DNA of 64,000 bases from Actinomycetes bacterium (GCA_029782355.1 JAKOUY010000016.1:744001-808000); one strand, 5' to 3'; counted from the first letter of the stretch, positions 25,924 to 34,978 are shown. The notes: generated by a model from the letters alone, not told the origin. Translations and numbers: made by a program.

Positions 25924-26766
25924 GTGCCGATCATCCACGCCATCGTCCTCGGTCTCGTCCAAGGACTGTCCGAGTTCTTCCCGGTGTCGTCGTCCGGGCA
26001 CCTGCTGCTGGTCCCGTGGCTGTTCGGTTGGCACGACTTCGACAGCGTGTCGGTGGAGAAGGCCTTCGACGTCGCCCTGCACCTCGGGACCCTCGTGGCC
26101 GTGGTCGGCTACTTCTGGCACGACCTCGTGGTCTACGTCCGCGACGGCATCCGCATGGTCGTCAACCGGCAGCGCCCGTCCACCACGGAGGGGCGCCTGG
26201 CGTGGCTGCTGGTGCTGTCCAGCGTGCCCGGCGCGATCGCCGGCGCGGTAGGCGAGAAGTTCATCGACGAGAAGCTCGGCAAGCCGTGGATCATCGCCGA
26301 GTCGCTGATCCTCTTCGCCCTCCTGCTGGCCTGGGCCGACCGGCGCCGCGGCCGCCGCCAGGTCGAGCAGTTCGACTCGGGCGACGCCGTGGCCCTCGGT
26401 CTGGCGCAGATCCTGTCGCTCAACCCGGGTACGTCGCGCAGCGGGATCACGATGACCGCCGGACGGGTCCGCGGCTTCACCCGTGATGCCGCGGCCCGTT
26501 TGAGCTTCCTGATGGCGATCCCGGTCACCGCCGGGGCGGTGGTCTTCAAGCTCGCCAAGCTGGTCAAGGACGGCGTACCCGCCGGACTCGGCGGGCCGAT
26601 GGTGGTGGGCGTGCTCACCAGCGCCGCAGCCGGCGTGGTGGCCGTCTGGGGCACCCTGCGCCTGGTCCGCAGCCGCAGCTTCACCCCCTTCATCGTCTAC
26701 CGCGTCGCCCTCGGCATCAGCGTCCTGCTCGTCATCCTGGCGGGGTGGCGCTCAGGGCGAGGCTGA
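25924..26766 (+). CDS. uppP: Undecaprenyl-diphosphate phosphatase
   Basis: A 280-residue membrane enzyme (UppP/BacA) that dephosphorylates undecaprenyl diphosphate so the lipid carrier can return to peptidoglycan synthesis. Both signature motifs are present: SEFFPVSSSGHL (E17, S24, H26) and NPGTSRSGITM with the catalytic serine and arginine. Eight hydrophobic segments are seen. GTG 25924 starts the protein at the usual position. Its 3' end overlaps the convergent SAF-domain gene by 35 bp. Confidence 0.95.
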   Translation: MPIIHAIVLGLVQGLSEFFPVSSSGHLLLVPWLFGWHDFDSVSVEKAFDVALHLGTLVAVVGYFWHDLVVYVRDGIRMVVNRQRPSTTEGRLAWLLVLSSVPGAIAGAVGEKFIDEKLGKPWIIAESLILFALLLAWADRRRGRRQVEQFDSGDAVALGLAQILSLNPGTSRSGITMTAGRVRGFTRDAAARLSFLMAIPVTAGAVVFKLAKLVKDGVPAGLGGPMVVGVLTSAAAGVVAVWGTLRLVRSRSFTPFIVYRVALGISVLLVILAGWRSGRG

Positions 26767-27352
26767 CCCGCCCGTCGACGGCCGCCTGGGCCAGCGGCCC
26801 GGCCGCCTGGTCGGCCACGGCCACCAAGGCGGCGGTCTCGGTGAGGGCGACCACCGTGCCGCGGGCCAGCACCCGCCCGTCGGCGAGGGCGGCGACCCAG
26901 TCGCCGACGGCCAGCGTCCCGGACTGGCGGGGCACGGCCACCGCCAGCTGACCGGCGGGGATCCGCGCCGCCGGACCGGCGGCCACCAGGTCGGCGGTGG
27001 TGACGATCTCGCCCGCATCGACCCGCTGGCGGGCGCGTGCCGCGGCGGGAACCTCGCTCACCGCACCGGGCGGGACGACCGCGCCCGGGTACCGGCGAGC
27101 CACGGCCGTCAGCGGCTGGCCGGCATCGGTGTCCCGGGTGGCCACCCACACCGATCGGGTCGGTCCCCACGATGCCCGTGCGGCGTCGGCGGCTCCGACC
27201 TCACGGGCGACCAGCCAGCCGGTGGTCAGGGCCAGCGCGGCGATCGAGGCCCACAGGGTCCAGGGGGCCCGGGCGATCCACCAGCGGATCGGGGCGAGGG
27301 CTCGGGCGATCGACGCACCGGGCCGGGCAGCAGGTCGTGAGCGAGCACGCAC
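26732..27352 (-). CDS. SAF-domain membrane protein (CpaB-like)
   Basis: A 206-residue protein starting at GTG 27352. A basic N-terminus is followed by one membrane helix (about 34-51), then a SAF-type domain: the segments VWVATRDTDAGQPLTAVARRYPGAVVP and RQRVDAGEIVTTADLVA resemble those of CpaB (RcpC), the pilus assembly protein, and of flagellar FlgA. No pilus genes are nearby, so the role is open. The gene lies downstream of the FmdB-like gene on the same strand and overlaps uppP at its 3' end. Confidence 0.72.
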   Translation of the reverse strand: MRARSRPAARPGASIARALAPIRWWIARAPWTLWASIAALALTTGWLVAREVGAADAARASWGPTRSVWVATRDTDAGQPLTAVARRYPGAVVPPGAVSEVPAAARARQRVDAGEIVTTADLVAAGPAARIPAGQLAVAVPRQSGTLAVGDWVAALADGRVLARGTVVALTETAALVAVADQAAGPLAQAAVDGRVSLALSATPPG

Positions 27353-27389
27353 GGCTCACCTCCGTGGCGAGTTGGCCAGTTGAGGGGGA

Positions 27390-27443
27390 GTCGTGGCAGG
27401 CGGGCGCCTGCGGGTCGTCGTGGCAGGCGGACGCCTGCGGGTC
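27390..27443. repeat. Two tandem 27-bp repeats, each with a GC-rich hairpin
   Basis: Units at 27390-27416 and 27417-27443 differ at one base. The first contains GCAGGCG-GG-CGCCTGC, a perfect inverted repeat; the second keeps the stem with GA in the loop. They fill the gap between the FmdB-like stop and the SAF gene start, where they could stop or slow transcription on the minus strand. Confidence 0.75.
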
Positions 27444-27466
27444 ACCGTATCGGCGAGCGCGCCGGA

Positions 27467-27868
27467 TCAGCCGCCACCGGTCGACGACGAACCGGCCGAC
27501 GAGGACGAGGTCGAGGGCGACGTCGAGGTCGAGGACGACGACCCGGAGGCCGACGACCCGGAGGACGACGACCCGGCCGAGTCCGCAGTGCCGGAGGGCT
27601 TCGACGAGCTGTCCGTGGTGCTGGACGAGGTGTCGCCCGATGCAGACGCGGCCGCGCTGCTCGACGACTTCGACGAGCCGCTGCGGCTGTCGGTCTTGTA
27701 GAACCCACCGCCCTTGAAGGTCACCCCGACCGGCGTGAACACCTTCTTCACCGGCATGGTGACGCCCGTCGCCGGATGGACCGCCTCGGTCAGCGCCGCG
27801 TCGGAGAAGCTCTGCTGGACTTCGATGGTCTCGCCGGTGTCGACGAACTTGTAGACGTAGGTGGGCAT
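27467..27868 (-). CDS. FmdB-family-like protein lacking zinc-ribbon cysteines, Ser-rich tail
   Basis: A 133-residue protein. Residues 1-64 follow the FmdB pattern (MPTYVYKF, EVQQSFSDAALTE, KKVFTPVGVTFKGGGFYKTDSR). The two CxxC pairs that bind zinc in FmdB proteins are missing: there is no cysteine at all. The last 65 residues are Ser, Thr, Gly and Ala repeats, as seen in many actinobacterial FmdB proteins. Upstream lies a near-perfect CIRCE element with a TAGACT -10 inside it, so it is probably a heat-shock gene under HrcA. The acidic open frame on the opposite strand is a shadow of the Ser tail. Confidence 0.82.
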   Translation of the reverse strand: MPTYVYKFVDTGETIEVQQSFSDAALTEAVHPATGVTMPVKKVFTPVGVTFKGGGFYKTDSRSGSSKSSSSAAASASGDTSSSTTDSSSKPSGTADSAGSSSSGSSASGSSSSTSTSPSTSSSSAGSSSTGGG

Positions 27869-27915
27869 GGACACTCGCTTGCGTGACGGTGGTGGGCGGC
27901 CCGGTGGGCAACGGG

Positions 27916-27942
27916 TTAGCAGTCTAGACCGGTGAGTGCTAA
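27916..27942. promoter_or_regulatory. CIRCE element (HrcA operator)
   Basis: TTAGCAGTC (27916-27924), nine bases, then GAGTGCTAA (27934-27942). This matches the CIRCE consensus TTAGCACTC-N9-GAGTGCTAA at 17 of 18 arm positions. On the minus strand the -10 box TAGACT (27926-27921) lies within it and points to the FmdB-like gene. On the plus strand the element lies about 23 bp before the galU -10, so it may also affect galU. Confidence 0.88.
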
Positions 27943-27964
27943 CTCGCCTCGCCGGCACCGTTGC

Positions 27965-27970
27965 TACGCT
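27965..27970 (+). promoter_or_regulatory. Candidate -10 element of galU
   Basis: TACGCT, 8 nt before ATG 27979, with the CIRCE element just upstream around the -35 position. It predicts a leaderless galU transcript. Confidence 0.5.
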
Positions 27971-27978
27971 CCGCCCCG

Positions 27979-28851
27979 ATGGGCATCAGCGTGGCGGTGA
28001 TCCCGGCCGCGGGTCGGGGCACTCGATTCCTTCCGTTCACCAAGGCGGTCCCGAAGGAGCTCCTGCCGGTGGGTTCCACGCCGGCGATCCAGTGCATCGT
28101 CGACGAGTGCGTCGACGCCGGGATCGACGAGATCGTCGTGGTCACCAGCCGCACGAAACCGTCCCTCGGCGCCTACCTCACGCCGTCGCCGGACCTGGTC
28201 GAGGAGTTGCGCGCCGCCGGGCACGCCGCCGAGGCCCTGGCCGTCGAGCACCTCCTGCGCGACGTCCACGTCACCACCGTGTACCAGGACTCGCCGCGCG
28301 GCCTGGGGCATGCCGTGGCCTGTGCCCGCCAGCAGGTCGACGGACGGCCCTTCGCCGTCCTGCTGCCCGACGAGATCATGGGCGACAGCTCGCTCTTGCG
28401 CTCGATGGTCGCGGTCCACCAGCGTCTGGGCGGCGGGGTGGTCGGGCTGAAGGCGGTGCCCGCCGACCAGGTCCACCGGTACGGGATCATCGAGCCGTCC
28501 GGCGAGGTGGACGGTGCCGGGGTGGTGGCGGTCCGCTCGATGGTCGAGAAGCCGCGCGGCAACGCCCCGAGCAACCTGGCGATCATCGGCCGCTACGTCC
28601 TGTCTGCGGACATCTTCGACGTCATCGAGCACCTTCCACCCGGCGCCCAGGGGGAGATCCAGCTGACCGACGCGATGCGCGTCCAGGCCGAGCACGGGCC
28701 GTTCCACGGCGTGCTCAGCGACGTCACCCGTCACGACACCGGGACCCCGCTGGGCTGGTTCCAGGCCGTGGTCGACACGATCCTCGACGACCCCGAGATC
28801 GGTCCGCGCGCCGCGGCGTGGATGCGCCACCGGCTCGATGCCGGAAGCTGA
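27979..28851 (+). CDS. galU: UTP-glucose-1-phosphate uridylyltransferase
   Basis: A 290-residue nucleotidyltransferase making UDP-glucose from UTP and glucose 1-phosphate, for cell-surface polysaccharides and glycolipids. The UTP-binding loop is VIPAAGRGTRFLPFTKAVPKELLPV (residues 8-32), and further GalU features are QCIVDECVDAGI, SPRGLGHAVACAR, LLPDEIM and VEKP. Length is normal. ATG 27979 is chosen; a TTG at 27961 in frame lies upstream of the -10 and is unlikely. Confidence 0.93.
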   Translation: MGISVAVIPAAGRGTRFLPFTKAVPKELLPVGSTPAIQCIVDECVDAGIDEIVVVTSRTKPSLGAYLTPSPDLVEELRAAGHAAEALAVEHLLRDVHVTTVYQDSPRGLGHAVACARQQVDGRPFAVLLPDEIMGDSSLLRSMVAVHQRLGGGVVGLKAVPADQVHRYGIIEPSGEVDGAGVVAVRSMVEKPRGNAPSNLAIIGRYVLSADIFDVIEHLPPGAQGEIQLTDAMRVQAEHGPFHGVLSDVTRHDTGTPLGWFQAVVDTILDDPEIGPRAAAWMRHRLDAGS

Positions 28852-28865
28852 GCCGGCTCGACCGA

Positions 28866-28882
28866 TAGTCAATTCTTGACTA
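28866..28882. promoter_or_regulatory. Perfect palindromic operator of the mod operon
   Basis: TAGTCAA-TTC-TTGACTA is a perfect 7-bp inverted repeat with a 3-nt centre. Its right end overlaps the -10 box TAATTT (28881-28886), which lies 6 nt before the modA GTG at 28893. A protein bound here would block the promoter. The PadR-type regulator encoded at the end of the same operon is the obvious candidate. Binding is inferred. Confidence 0.75.
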
Positions 28883-28892
28883 ATTTGCCGCG

Positions 28893-29684
28893 GTGGGCCT
28901 GCGCCGAGCCGCCGTCATCAGCGTTGCCGCCGTGGCGATGCTGGCGGGCGGCTGCGCCGGCGCGGCCCGCCCGCGCACCTCGGCGACTGCGGCGAGGGGC
29001 TCGGTGGGTTCGATCACCGTGTTCGCCGCGGCCTCGCTGACCGGCGCCTTCACCGACATCGGCGCAGCCTTCGAGGCGGCCCATCCCGGCGCGTCGGTCA
29101 CCTTCGACTTCGCCGGCTCCTCGGATCTCGTCGCCCAGATCAACCAGGGTGCACCGGCCGACGTGTTCGCCTCGGCCGACGCCGCCAACATGGCCACGCT
29201 GGCCACGGCCGGCAACGCGGCCGCCGCCCCGGTCGAGTTCGCTACGAACCGGATGGAGATCATCACCGCCGCCGGCAACCCGAGACACCTCACCGGGCTC
29301 GGCGACCTGGCCGCCCACGATCTGATCGTCGTGCTGTGCGCCGCACCGGTGCCGTGTGGCTCCTACGCCGAGCGGATCCTCGCCGCGGCCTCGGTCGCCG
29401 TGACCCCGAAGTCGCGTGAAGCGAACGCCAAGGCCGTCGTCACCAAGGTCAGCAGCGGTGAGGCCGACGCCGGGATCGTCTTCGCCACCGACGTCCGGGC
29501 GGCCGGCGCGGCGGCGTCCGGGGTCGAGATCCCCCAGGCCCAGAACGTGGTCGCCGCCTATCCCATGGCCATCACCAAGCAGTCGGCCAATCCGACCGGG
29601 GCGCAGGCGTTCGTCGACTTCGTCCGCTCACCGGCCGGCCGCCGGATCCTGACCGACGCCGGGTTCGGACCCCCGCGGTCATGA
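28893..29684 (+). CDS. modA: Molybdate ABC transporter substrate-binding lipoprotein ModA
   Basis: A 263-residue lipoprotein: the signal peptide ends in a lipobox (MLAGG before C21). The mature part has the ModA pattern ITVFAAASLTGAFTDIGAAFE, FDFAGSSDLVAQINQGAPADVFASAD, and late GIVFATDV and AYPMAITKQSANP. It captures molybdate or tungstate outside the membrane. Start GTG 28893 sits 6 nt after the -10, so the mRNA is probably leaderless. modB overlaps its stop (ATGA). Confidence 0.94.
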   Translation: MGLRRAAVISVAAVAMLAGGCAGAARPRTSATAARGSVGSITVFAAASLTGAFTDIGAAFEAAHPGASVTFDFAGSSDLVAQINQGAPADVFASADAANMATLATAGNAAAAPVEFATNRMEIITAAGNPRHLTGLGDLAAHDLIVVLCAAPVPCGSYAERILAAASVAVTPKSREANAKAVVTKVSSGEADAGIVFATDVRAAGAAASGVEIPQAQNVVAAYPMAITKQSANPTGAQAFVDFVRSPAGRRILTDAGFGPPRS

Positions 29685-30499
29685 GCGCCCGCCGGACCCG
29701 TGTTCGCCCGCCGGCCGTGGTCGTCGGCTTGGCGGCCGTGGCCGTGGCGTTCTTCGCCCTGCCACTGGCCGGGCTGCTGTGGCGGGCTCCGTGGTCCTCG
29801 GCGTGGCACCACCTCAGCCGGCCCGGCGCTCGCCAGGCGTTGCGCCTGTCGGTGATCTGCTCCCTGTGGGCCACGGCACTGTCGATCGTCTTCGGGGTTC
29901 CGCTGGCGTGGATGCTGGCGCGCCGCGCCATGCCCGGGCGGCGTGCGATCCGCGCCCTGTGCCTGCTGTCGATGGTGCTCCCACCCGTCGTCGGTGGGGT
30001 CGCCTTGCTGTTCGCCTTCGGCCGGCGCGGCCTCGCCGGCCAGTTCTTGGATCGCTGGTTCGGGGTGCGCCTGCCGTTCAGCACGGCCGGTGTCGTGGTC
30101 GCCGAGACCTTCGTGGCCATGCCGTTCCTGGTGATCACGGTGGAAGCCGCGCTGCGCAATCTCGATCCGCGCCACGAGGACGCGGCGCGGACCCTCGGGG
30201 CCTCGCCGTGGTACACGCTGCGGCGGGTCACCCTGCCCGCCATCCGACCGGCCCTGCTGGCCGGAGCGGTGCTCACCTGGGCCCGGGCCCTCGGCGAGTT
30301 CGGGGCGACGATCACCTTCGCCGGCAACTTCCCGGGCACCACCCAGACCATGCCGCTGGCCGTGTACCTCGGGTTGGAGTCCGATCCGGAATCGGCCGTG
30401 GTGCTGGCACTGGCGATGGTGGCGGTGTGCTTCGCCGTGCTCGTCGCCCTGCGCGACCACTGGTACGGCAACCTCCGTCAGCCCGGGATCGACGGGTGA
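29681..30499 (+). CDS. modB: Molybdate ABC transporter permease ModB
   Basis: A 272-residue permease with about five to six membrane helices. The cytoplasmic EAA-like loop that contacts the ATPase is EDAARTLGASPWYTLRRVTLPAIRPALLAG, followed by ALGEFGATITFAGN, typical of ModB. It overlaps modA and modC by 4 bp each, so the three subunits are made together. Confidence 0.94.
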   Translation: MSARRTRVRPPAVVVGLAAVAVAFFALPLAGLLWRAPWSSAWHHLSRPGARQALRLSVICSLWATALSIVFGVPLAWMLARRAMPGRRAIRALCLLSMVLPPVVGGVALLFAFGRRGLAGQFLDRWFGVRLPFSTAGVVVAETFVAMPFLVITVEAALRNLDPRHEDAARTLGASPWYTLRRVTLPAIRPALLAGAVLTWARALGEFGATITFAGNFPGTTQTMPLAVYLGLESDPESAVVLALAMVAVCFAVLVALRDHWYGNLRQPGIDG

Positions 30500-31551
30500 G
30501 CCTCGAGGCCCGGGTGGCCCGGACCATGGGCTCGCTGCAGCTCGACGTCGACCTGTGCGTCGGCGACGGCGAGGTCCTGGCGCTGCTCGGGCCGAACGGT
30601 GCCGGCAAGACCACCCTGCTGCGCGTCCTGGCCGGGCTGGCGGGCGTCGATGTCGGGCGCATCGCCATCGACGGGACCGTCGTCGACGACCCGCTCGCCG
30701 GTCGCTTCGTCCCCGCCGAGCACCGCTCGGTGGGCATGGTCTTCCAGGACTACCTGTTGTTCGACCATCTCCGCGTGATCGACAACGTCGCCTTCGGCAT
30801 CTGTGCCCGCGGCGCCAGCCGTGCCGGCGGGCGAGCCGAGGCCAGGCGATGGTTGGAGCGCGTCGGGCTGGCCGAGCGAGCCGATGCCCGCCCGCCCCAG
30901 CTCTCCGGTGGTCAGGCCCAGCGAGTGGCCCTGGCTCGGGCGCTGGCCACCTCGCCGAGGCTGATGCTGCTCGACGAGCCGCTGGCCGCGCTCGACGCGG
31001 CAGGCCGGGCAGAGCTCCGCCACGACCTGCGAACCCACCTCGGCGAGTTCGGTGGCTCCACCGTGCTGGTGACCCACGACCCGGTCGACGCCTTCGCCAT
31101 CGCCGATCGGGTGGCCGTGCTGGAGGGCGGGCGGGTGACCCAGACCGGCTCGCTGGACGCGGTCGCCGCCCAGCCCCGGTCGCGCTACGTGGCCGAGCTG
31201 GTCGGGGTCAACCTGCTGCGCGGCGAGGGCCGCGGCGGGGTGGTCCGGACCACCGCTGACGTGGCGGTCGTCGCTGCGGACGCGCCTGACGGGGCGGTGT
31301 ACGCCGTGATCCACCCCCATGCCGTCTCGCTGACCCGCTCGGCCCCGAGCGGGTCCAGCGTGCGCAACGTGTGGCCGGTGACGGTGGCCGAGGTCGGCCG
31401 GCTGGGTGGACGGGCCCGGGTACGCGTCGCCGGTCCCGTGCCGCTGGTCGCCGAGGTGACCGCCGCGGCACTGGCCGAGCTCGACCTCCGGCCGGGTGAC
31501 GAGGTGTTCGCCGGGGTGAAGGCGACCGAGGTCCAGGTGTACCCGGCGTGA
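30496..31551 (+). CDS. modC: Molybdate ABC transporter ATP-binding protein ModC
   Basis: A 351-residue ATPase starting at GTG 30496. Walker A is GPNGAGKTT (32-40), the signature LSGGQAQR, Walker B LMLLDEPLAALD, and the switch histidine is in LVTHD. The last 100 residues form a regulatory Mop/TOBE domain (SVRNVWPVTVAEVGRLGGRARVRV), which binds molybdate in ModC. The frame open upstream is a modB shadow. The downstream padR gene overlaps by 4 bp. Confidence 0.94.
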   Translation: MSLEARVARTMGSLQLDVDLCVGDGEVLALLGPNGAGKTTLLRVLAGLAGVDVGRIAIDGTVVDDPLAGRFVPAEHRSVGMVFQDYLLFDHLRVIDNVAFGICARGASRAGGRAEARRWLERVGLAERADARPPQLSGGQAQRVALARALATSPRLMLLDEPLAALDAAGRAELRHDLRTHLGEFGGSTVLVTHDPVDAFAIADRVAVLEGGRVTQTGSLDAVAAQPRSRYVAELVGVNLLRGEGRGGVVRTTADVAVVAADAPDGAVYAVIHPHAVSLTRSAPSGSSVRNVWPVTVAEVGRLGGRARVRVAGPVPLVAEVTAAALAELDLRPGDEVFAGVKATEVQVYPA

Positions 31552-32102
31552 GCGGACGGACCCGGGCCGCGGACGAGCTGCTCCTCGGTGAGTGGGCCTG
31601 CCTCGGCATCCTGGTGTGCGGCCCGGCTCACGGGTTCGCCGTCGCCGCACGGTTGCGGCCCGACGGCGACATCGGCCGGGTGTGGTCGATGTCCCGGGCG
31701 CTGACCTACCGGGCCCTCGACCAACTGCTCGATCGGGGGTTGGTCCGCCCGGTGACCGAGGAGCCGGGCGTGGCCGGTGGGACTCGCACCGTGCTCGGAC
31801 CCACCGCCGCCGGCCGCCGGGCGCTGCGCCGCTGGGTGGCCACGCCCGTCGCCCACCTGCGCGATCTGCGCAGCGAGCTGCTGGTCAAGCTGATCGTCGC
31901 CCGCGGGTGCGCGATCGACGTCTTGCCGATGGTCCACGCCCAGCTGGCGCAGGTTCGCCGCCAGGCTGCGGCGTTGACCGCCGAGGCCGAGGCATCCGGC
32001 GGCGACGTCGTCGCCCGGTGGCGGGCCGAGGCGTCGGCGGCGGCCGTCCGATTCCTGGAGGGGTTCGCGGCAGTGCCGGCCGACCGGCCTACGCCGGGGT
32101 GA
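31548..32102 (+). CDS. PadR-family transcriptional regulator
   Basis: A 184-residue protein. The N-terminal winged helix (residues about 10-95: LLGEWACLGILVCGPAHGFAVAARL, SRALTYRALDQLLDRGLVRPV, YxxT-like LGPTAAGRRALRRWV) is that of PadR regulators, followed by a helical dimerisation region. It is the last gene of modABC-padR, joined by a GTGA overlap. It likely binds the palindrome at 28866-28882 and represses the operon. This is not ModE: there is no Mop domain, so the effector is unclear. The 3' end overlaps the convergent gene by 14 bp. Confidence 0.85.
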   Translation: MSGRTRAADELLLGEWACLGILVCGPAHGFAVAARLRPDGDIGRVWSMSRALTYRALDQLLDRGLVRPVTEEPGVAGGTRTVLGPTAAGRRALRRWVATPVAHLRDLRSELLVKLIVARGCAIDVLPMVHAQLAQVRRQAAALTAEAEASGGDVVARWRAEASAAAVRFLEGFAAVPADRPTPG

Positions 32103-32655
32103 TCCGCCGCCAGCGATCGGGGTGGTCGAGCACGACGCCGTGCTCGTCGACGTCCAGCTCGACGCTCGGGCCGCCGTCCGGGTCGGCCTGGCGCCAGCGC
32201 CGGGGAGCGAGGCGGGTGTAGCGACGGCGGACCCGGCGAACCTCGAGCGTGTCGTGGTCGACCGCCACCGCATCGACCAGGGCGTCGTCGCCGACGTGCA
32301 GGGGGAGCCGGCGGATGGGCACGGAGATCGGGAACGGCGTCCACGCCAGGTCGAGGTCCGAGCACCCGTCAAGCTCCGGGCGGTGGGCCCCGTTGATCTC
32401 CCCCCACCGACCGTGGCCATCGGTGCCCAGCCAGAGATCCGGCTCGTCGAGGTCGCGGAACAGCAGGAACTGGCGGACCTGCCAGGTGGCGTTGAGCCGC
32501 AACACGTACTGCACCCGGTCGGCCGAGACGTCACCGACCACCGTCCAGCCCTCGTTCTCCCACGTGATCGTGGTCTGCTCGCCGGCCGCGCCGTCCCACG
32601 TCGACCAGGCCACGGTGTGGCCGTCCGCAGGGAATGCCGGGTAGCCGGAGGACAT
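32089..32655 (-). CDS. Putative glycolipid-binding family protein
   Basis: A 188-residue cytoplasmic-looking protein. The family pattern is seen in RVQYVLRLNATWQVRQFLL, WLGTDGHGRWG, LDGCSDLDLAWTPFPISVPIRRLPL and RRYTRLAPRRWRQ. Proteins of this type are named for a proposed glycolipid-binding fold; the biological role is unknown. ATG 32655 is preferred; the frame is open to 32709 but that would overlap the moeA start. It is divergent from moeA. Confidence 0.82.
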   Translation of the reverse strand: MSSGYPAFPADGHTVAWSTWDGAAGEQTTITWENEGWTVVGDVSADRVQYVLRLNATWQVRQFLLFRDLDEPDLWLGTDGHGRWGEINGAHRPELDGCSDLDLAWTPFPISVPIRRLPLHVGDDALVDAVAVDHDTLEVRRVRRRYTRLAPRRWRQADPDGGPSVELDVDEHGVVLDHPDRWRRITPA

Positions 32656-32688
32656 CGAACCAGTCTCGGTCGCCGTGGCGGGCGTTGC

Positions 32689-32694
32689 TACCCT
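32689..32694 (+). promoter_or_regulatory. Candidate -10 element of moeA
   Basis: TACCCT, 7 nt before GTG 32702; no ribosome binding site fits between. Confidence 0.5.
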
Positions 32695-32701
32695 CGGCCG
32701 G

Positions 32702-33916
32702 GTGATCACCGTTGGCGAGGCGCGCTCCTACGTGCTCGCCCACTGCCCGGTGCTGCCGGCCGTGGAGGTCCCGGCGGCGGCGGCCGCGGGGCGGGTGCTG
32801 GCGGCCGAGGTGGTCGCCGCCGAGGACGTCCCGCCGTTCGCCAACACGGCCGTCGACGGGTACGCGGTGCGGGCCGCCGATGTGGCCGCGGTCCCCGTCG
32901 AGTTGGACGTGGTCGACGAGGTGGCCGCCGGGCGCGCCAGCGATCTCACCGTCGCCGCCGGTCAGGCGATCCGGGTGATGACCGGCGCACCCATGCCGGC
33001 CGGGGCGGACGCGGCGGTGATGGTCGAGGACACCGAGCGCCTGGACGGCGGACGTCGGGTGCGGATCACCCGGGTGGCCAGCCCCGGCCAGGCCGTGCGT
33101 GGCGTGGCCGATGACGTCGCCGCCGGTCAGGTGGTGCTGACGCCGGGGACGGTGGTCAACGGCCCGGTCGCCGGGCTGCTGGCCAGTGTCAATGCCCGCA
33201 CGGTGCGAGTGGTTCCGCCGGCGCGTGTCGCCGTGCTGTCCACCGGGGACGAACTGGTCGACGACGGCCGCCCGCTGGCCCCCGGGCAGATCCGCGAGAG
33301 CAACCGGACGATGCTGGTGCAGTGCGTGGCCGACGCCGGGGCCACGCCGGTCGATCTCGGCATCGTGCCCGACGACGAGGACCGGCTGGCCGAGGTCCTC
33401 GCCGAGGCCGCCGAGCAGTGCGACGCCATCGTGACCAGCGGCGGGGTCAGCATGGGCGACTACGACGTGGTCAAGGCGGTGCTCTCCCGCCTGGCGGAGA
33501 TGCGCTGGATGCAGATTGCTATCAAGCCGGCCAAGCCGTTCGCCTTCGGCGTGATCGGGCCACGGCGGGTGCCGGTGTTCGGCCTGCCCGGCAACCCGGT
33601 GTCGTCCCTCGTCAGCTTCGAGCTGTTCGCCCGGCCCGGCCTGCGCCGGATGATGGGCTTCACCGCCATCGATCGCCCGACGGCGCCCGCCGTGGCCGAC
33701 TCGGCCATCCGCCGTCGCCCCGACGGCAAGACCCACTACGCGCGCGTCGTGGTTCGCCTGGACGACGACGGCCGGCTGCACGCCGTCCCGGTGGCGGCTC
33801 AGGGCAGCCATCAGCTGGCCGCCACGGCGCAGGCCAACGGGCTGGCGGTCGTGCCCGACGGCGACGGGGTGCCCGCCGGAGGCGAGGTCGTCGTCGTGGT
33901 GCTGTCGCTAGCCTGA
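32702..33916 (+). CDS. moeA: Molybdopterin molybdenumtransferase MoeA
   Basis: A 404-residue enzyme that inserts molybdate into adenylylated molybdopterin, the last general step of molybdenum cofactor synthesis. MoeA features are VPPFANTAVDGYAVRAAD, RVMTGAPMPAGADAAVM, VAVLSTGDEL, ESNRTML, VTSGGVSMGDYDVVKAVL and VFGLPGNPVSSLVSFELF. GTG 32702 gives a standard N-terminus. moaA starts 4 bp after its stop. Together with modABC it forms a molybdenum uptake and use block. Confidence 0.94.
   Translation: MITVGEARSYVLAHCPVLPAVEVPAAAAAGRVLAAEVVAAEDVPPFANTAVDGYAVRAADVAAVPVELDVVDEVAAGRASDLTVAAGQAIRVMTGAPMPAGADAAVMVEDTERLDGGRRVRITRVASPGQAVRGVADDVAAGQVVLTPGTVVNGPVAGLLASVNARTVRVVPPARVAVLSTGDELVDDGRPLAPGQIRESNRTMLVQCVADAGATPVDLGIVPDDEDRLAEVLAEAAEQCDAIVTSGGVSMGDYDVVKAVLSRLAEMRWMQIAIKPAKPFAFGVIGPRRVPVFGLPGNPVSSLVSFELFARPGLRRMMGFTAIDRPTAPAVADSAIRRRPDGKTHYARVVVRLDDDGRLHAVPVAAQGSHQLAATAQANGLAVVPDGDGVPAGGEVVVVVLSLA
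33909..33914 (+). promoter_or_regulatory. Candidate -10 element of moaA
   Basis: TAGCCT, formed by the last codons of moeA, 6 nt before ATG 33921. It would give moaA its own leaderless transcript besides read-through from moeA. Confidence 0.4.
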
Positions 33917-33920
33917 GCCG

Positions 33921-34949
<1,029 letters not shown>

Positions 34950-34962
34950 ATGGCGGCTCGGG

Positions 34963-34968
34963 TACGGT
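34963..34968 (+). promoter_or_regulatory. Candidate -10 element of moaC
   Basis: TACGGT, 10 nt before ATG 34979. No Shine-Dalgarno sequence is evident between them. Confidence 0.4.
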
Positions 34969-34978
34969 GGTCATCCCG

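Noticed and set aside
27393-27701. Acidic 102-codon plus-strand frame opposite the FmdB-like gene
   Set aside because: It is the complement of the Ser/Thr tail (Asp/Glu from Ser codons read backward) and starts inside the tandem hairpins.
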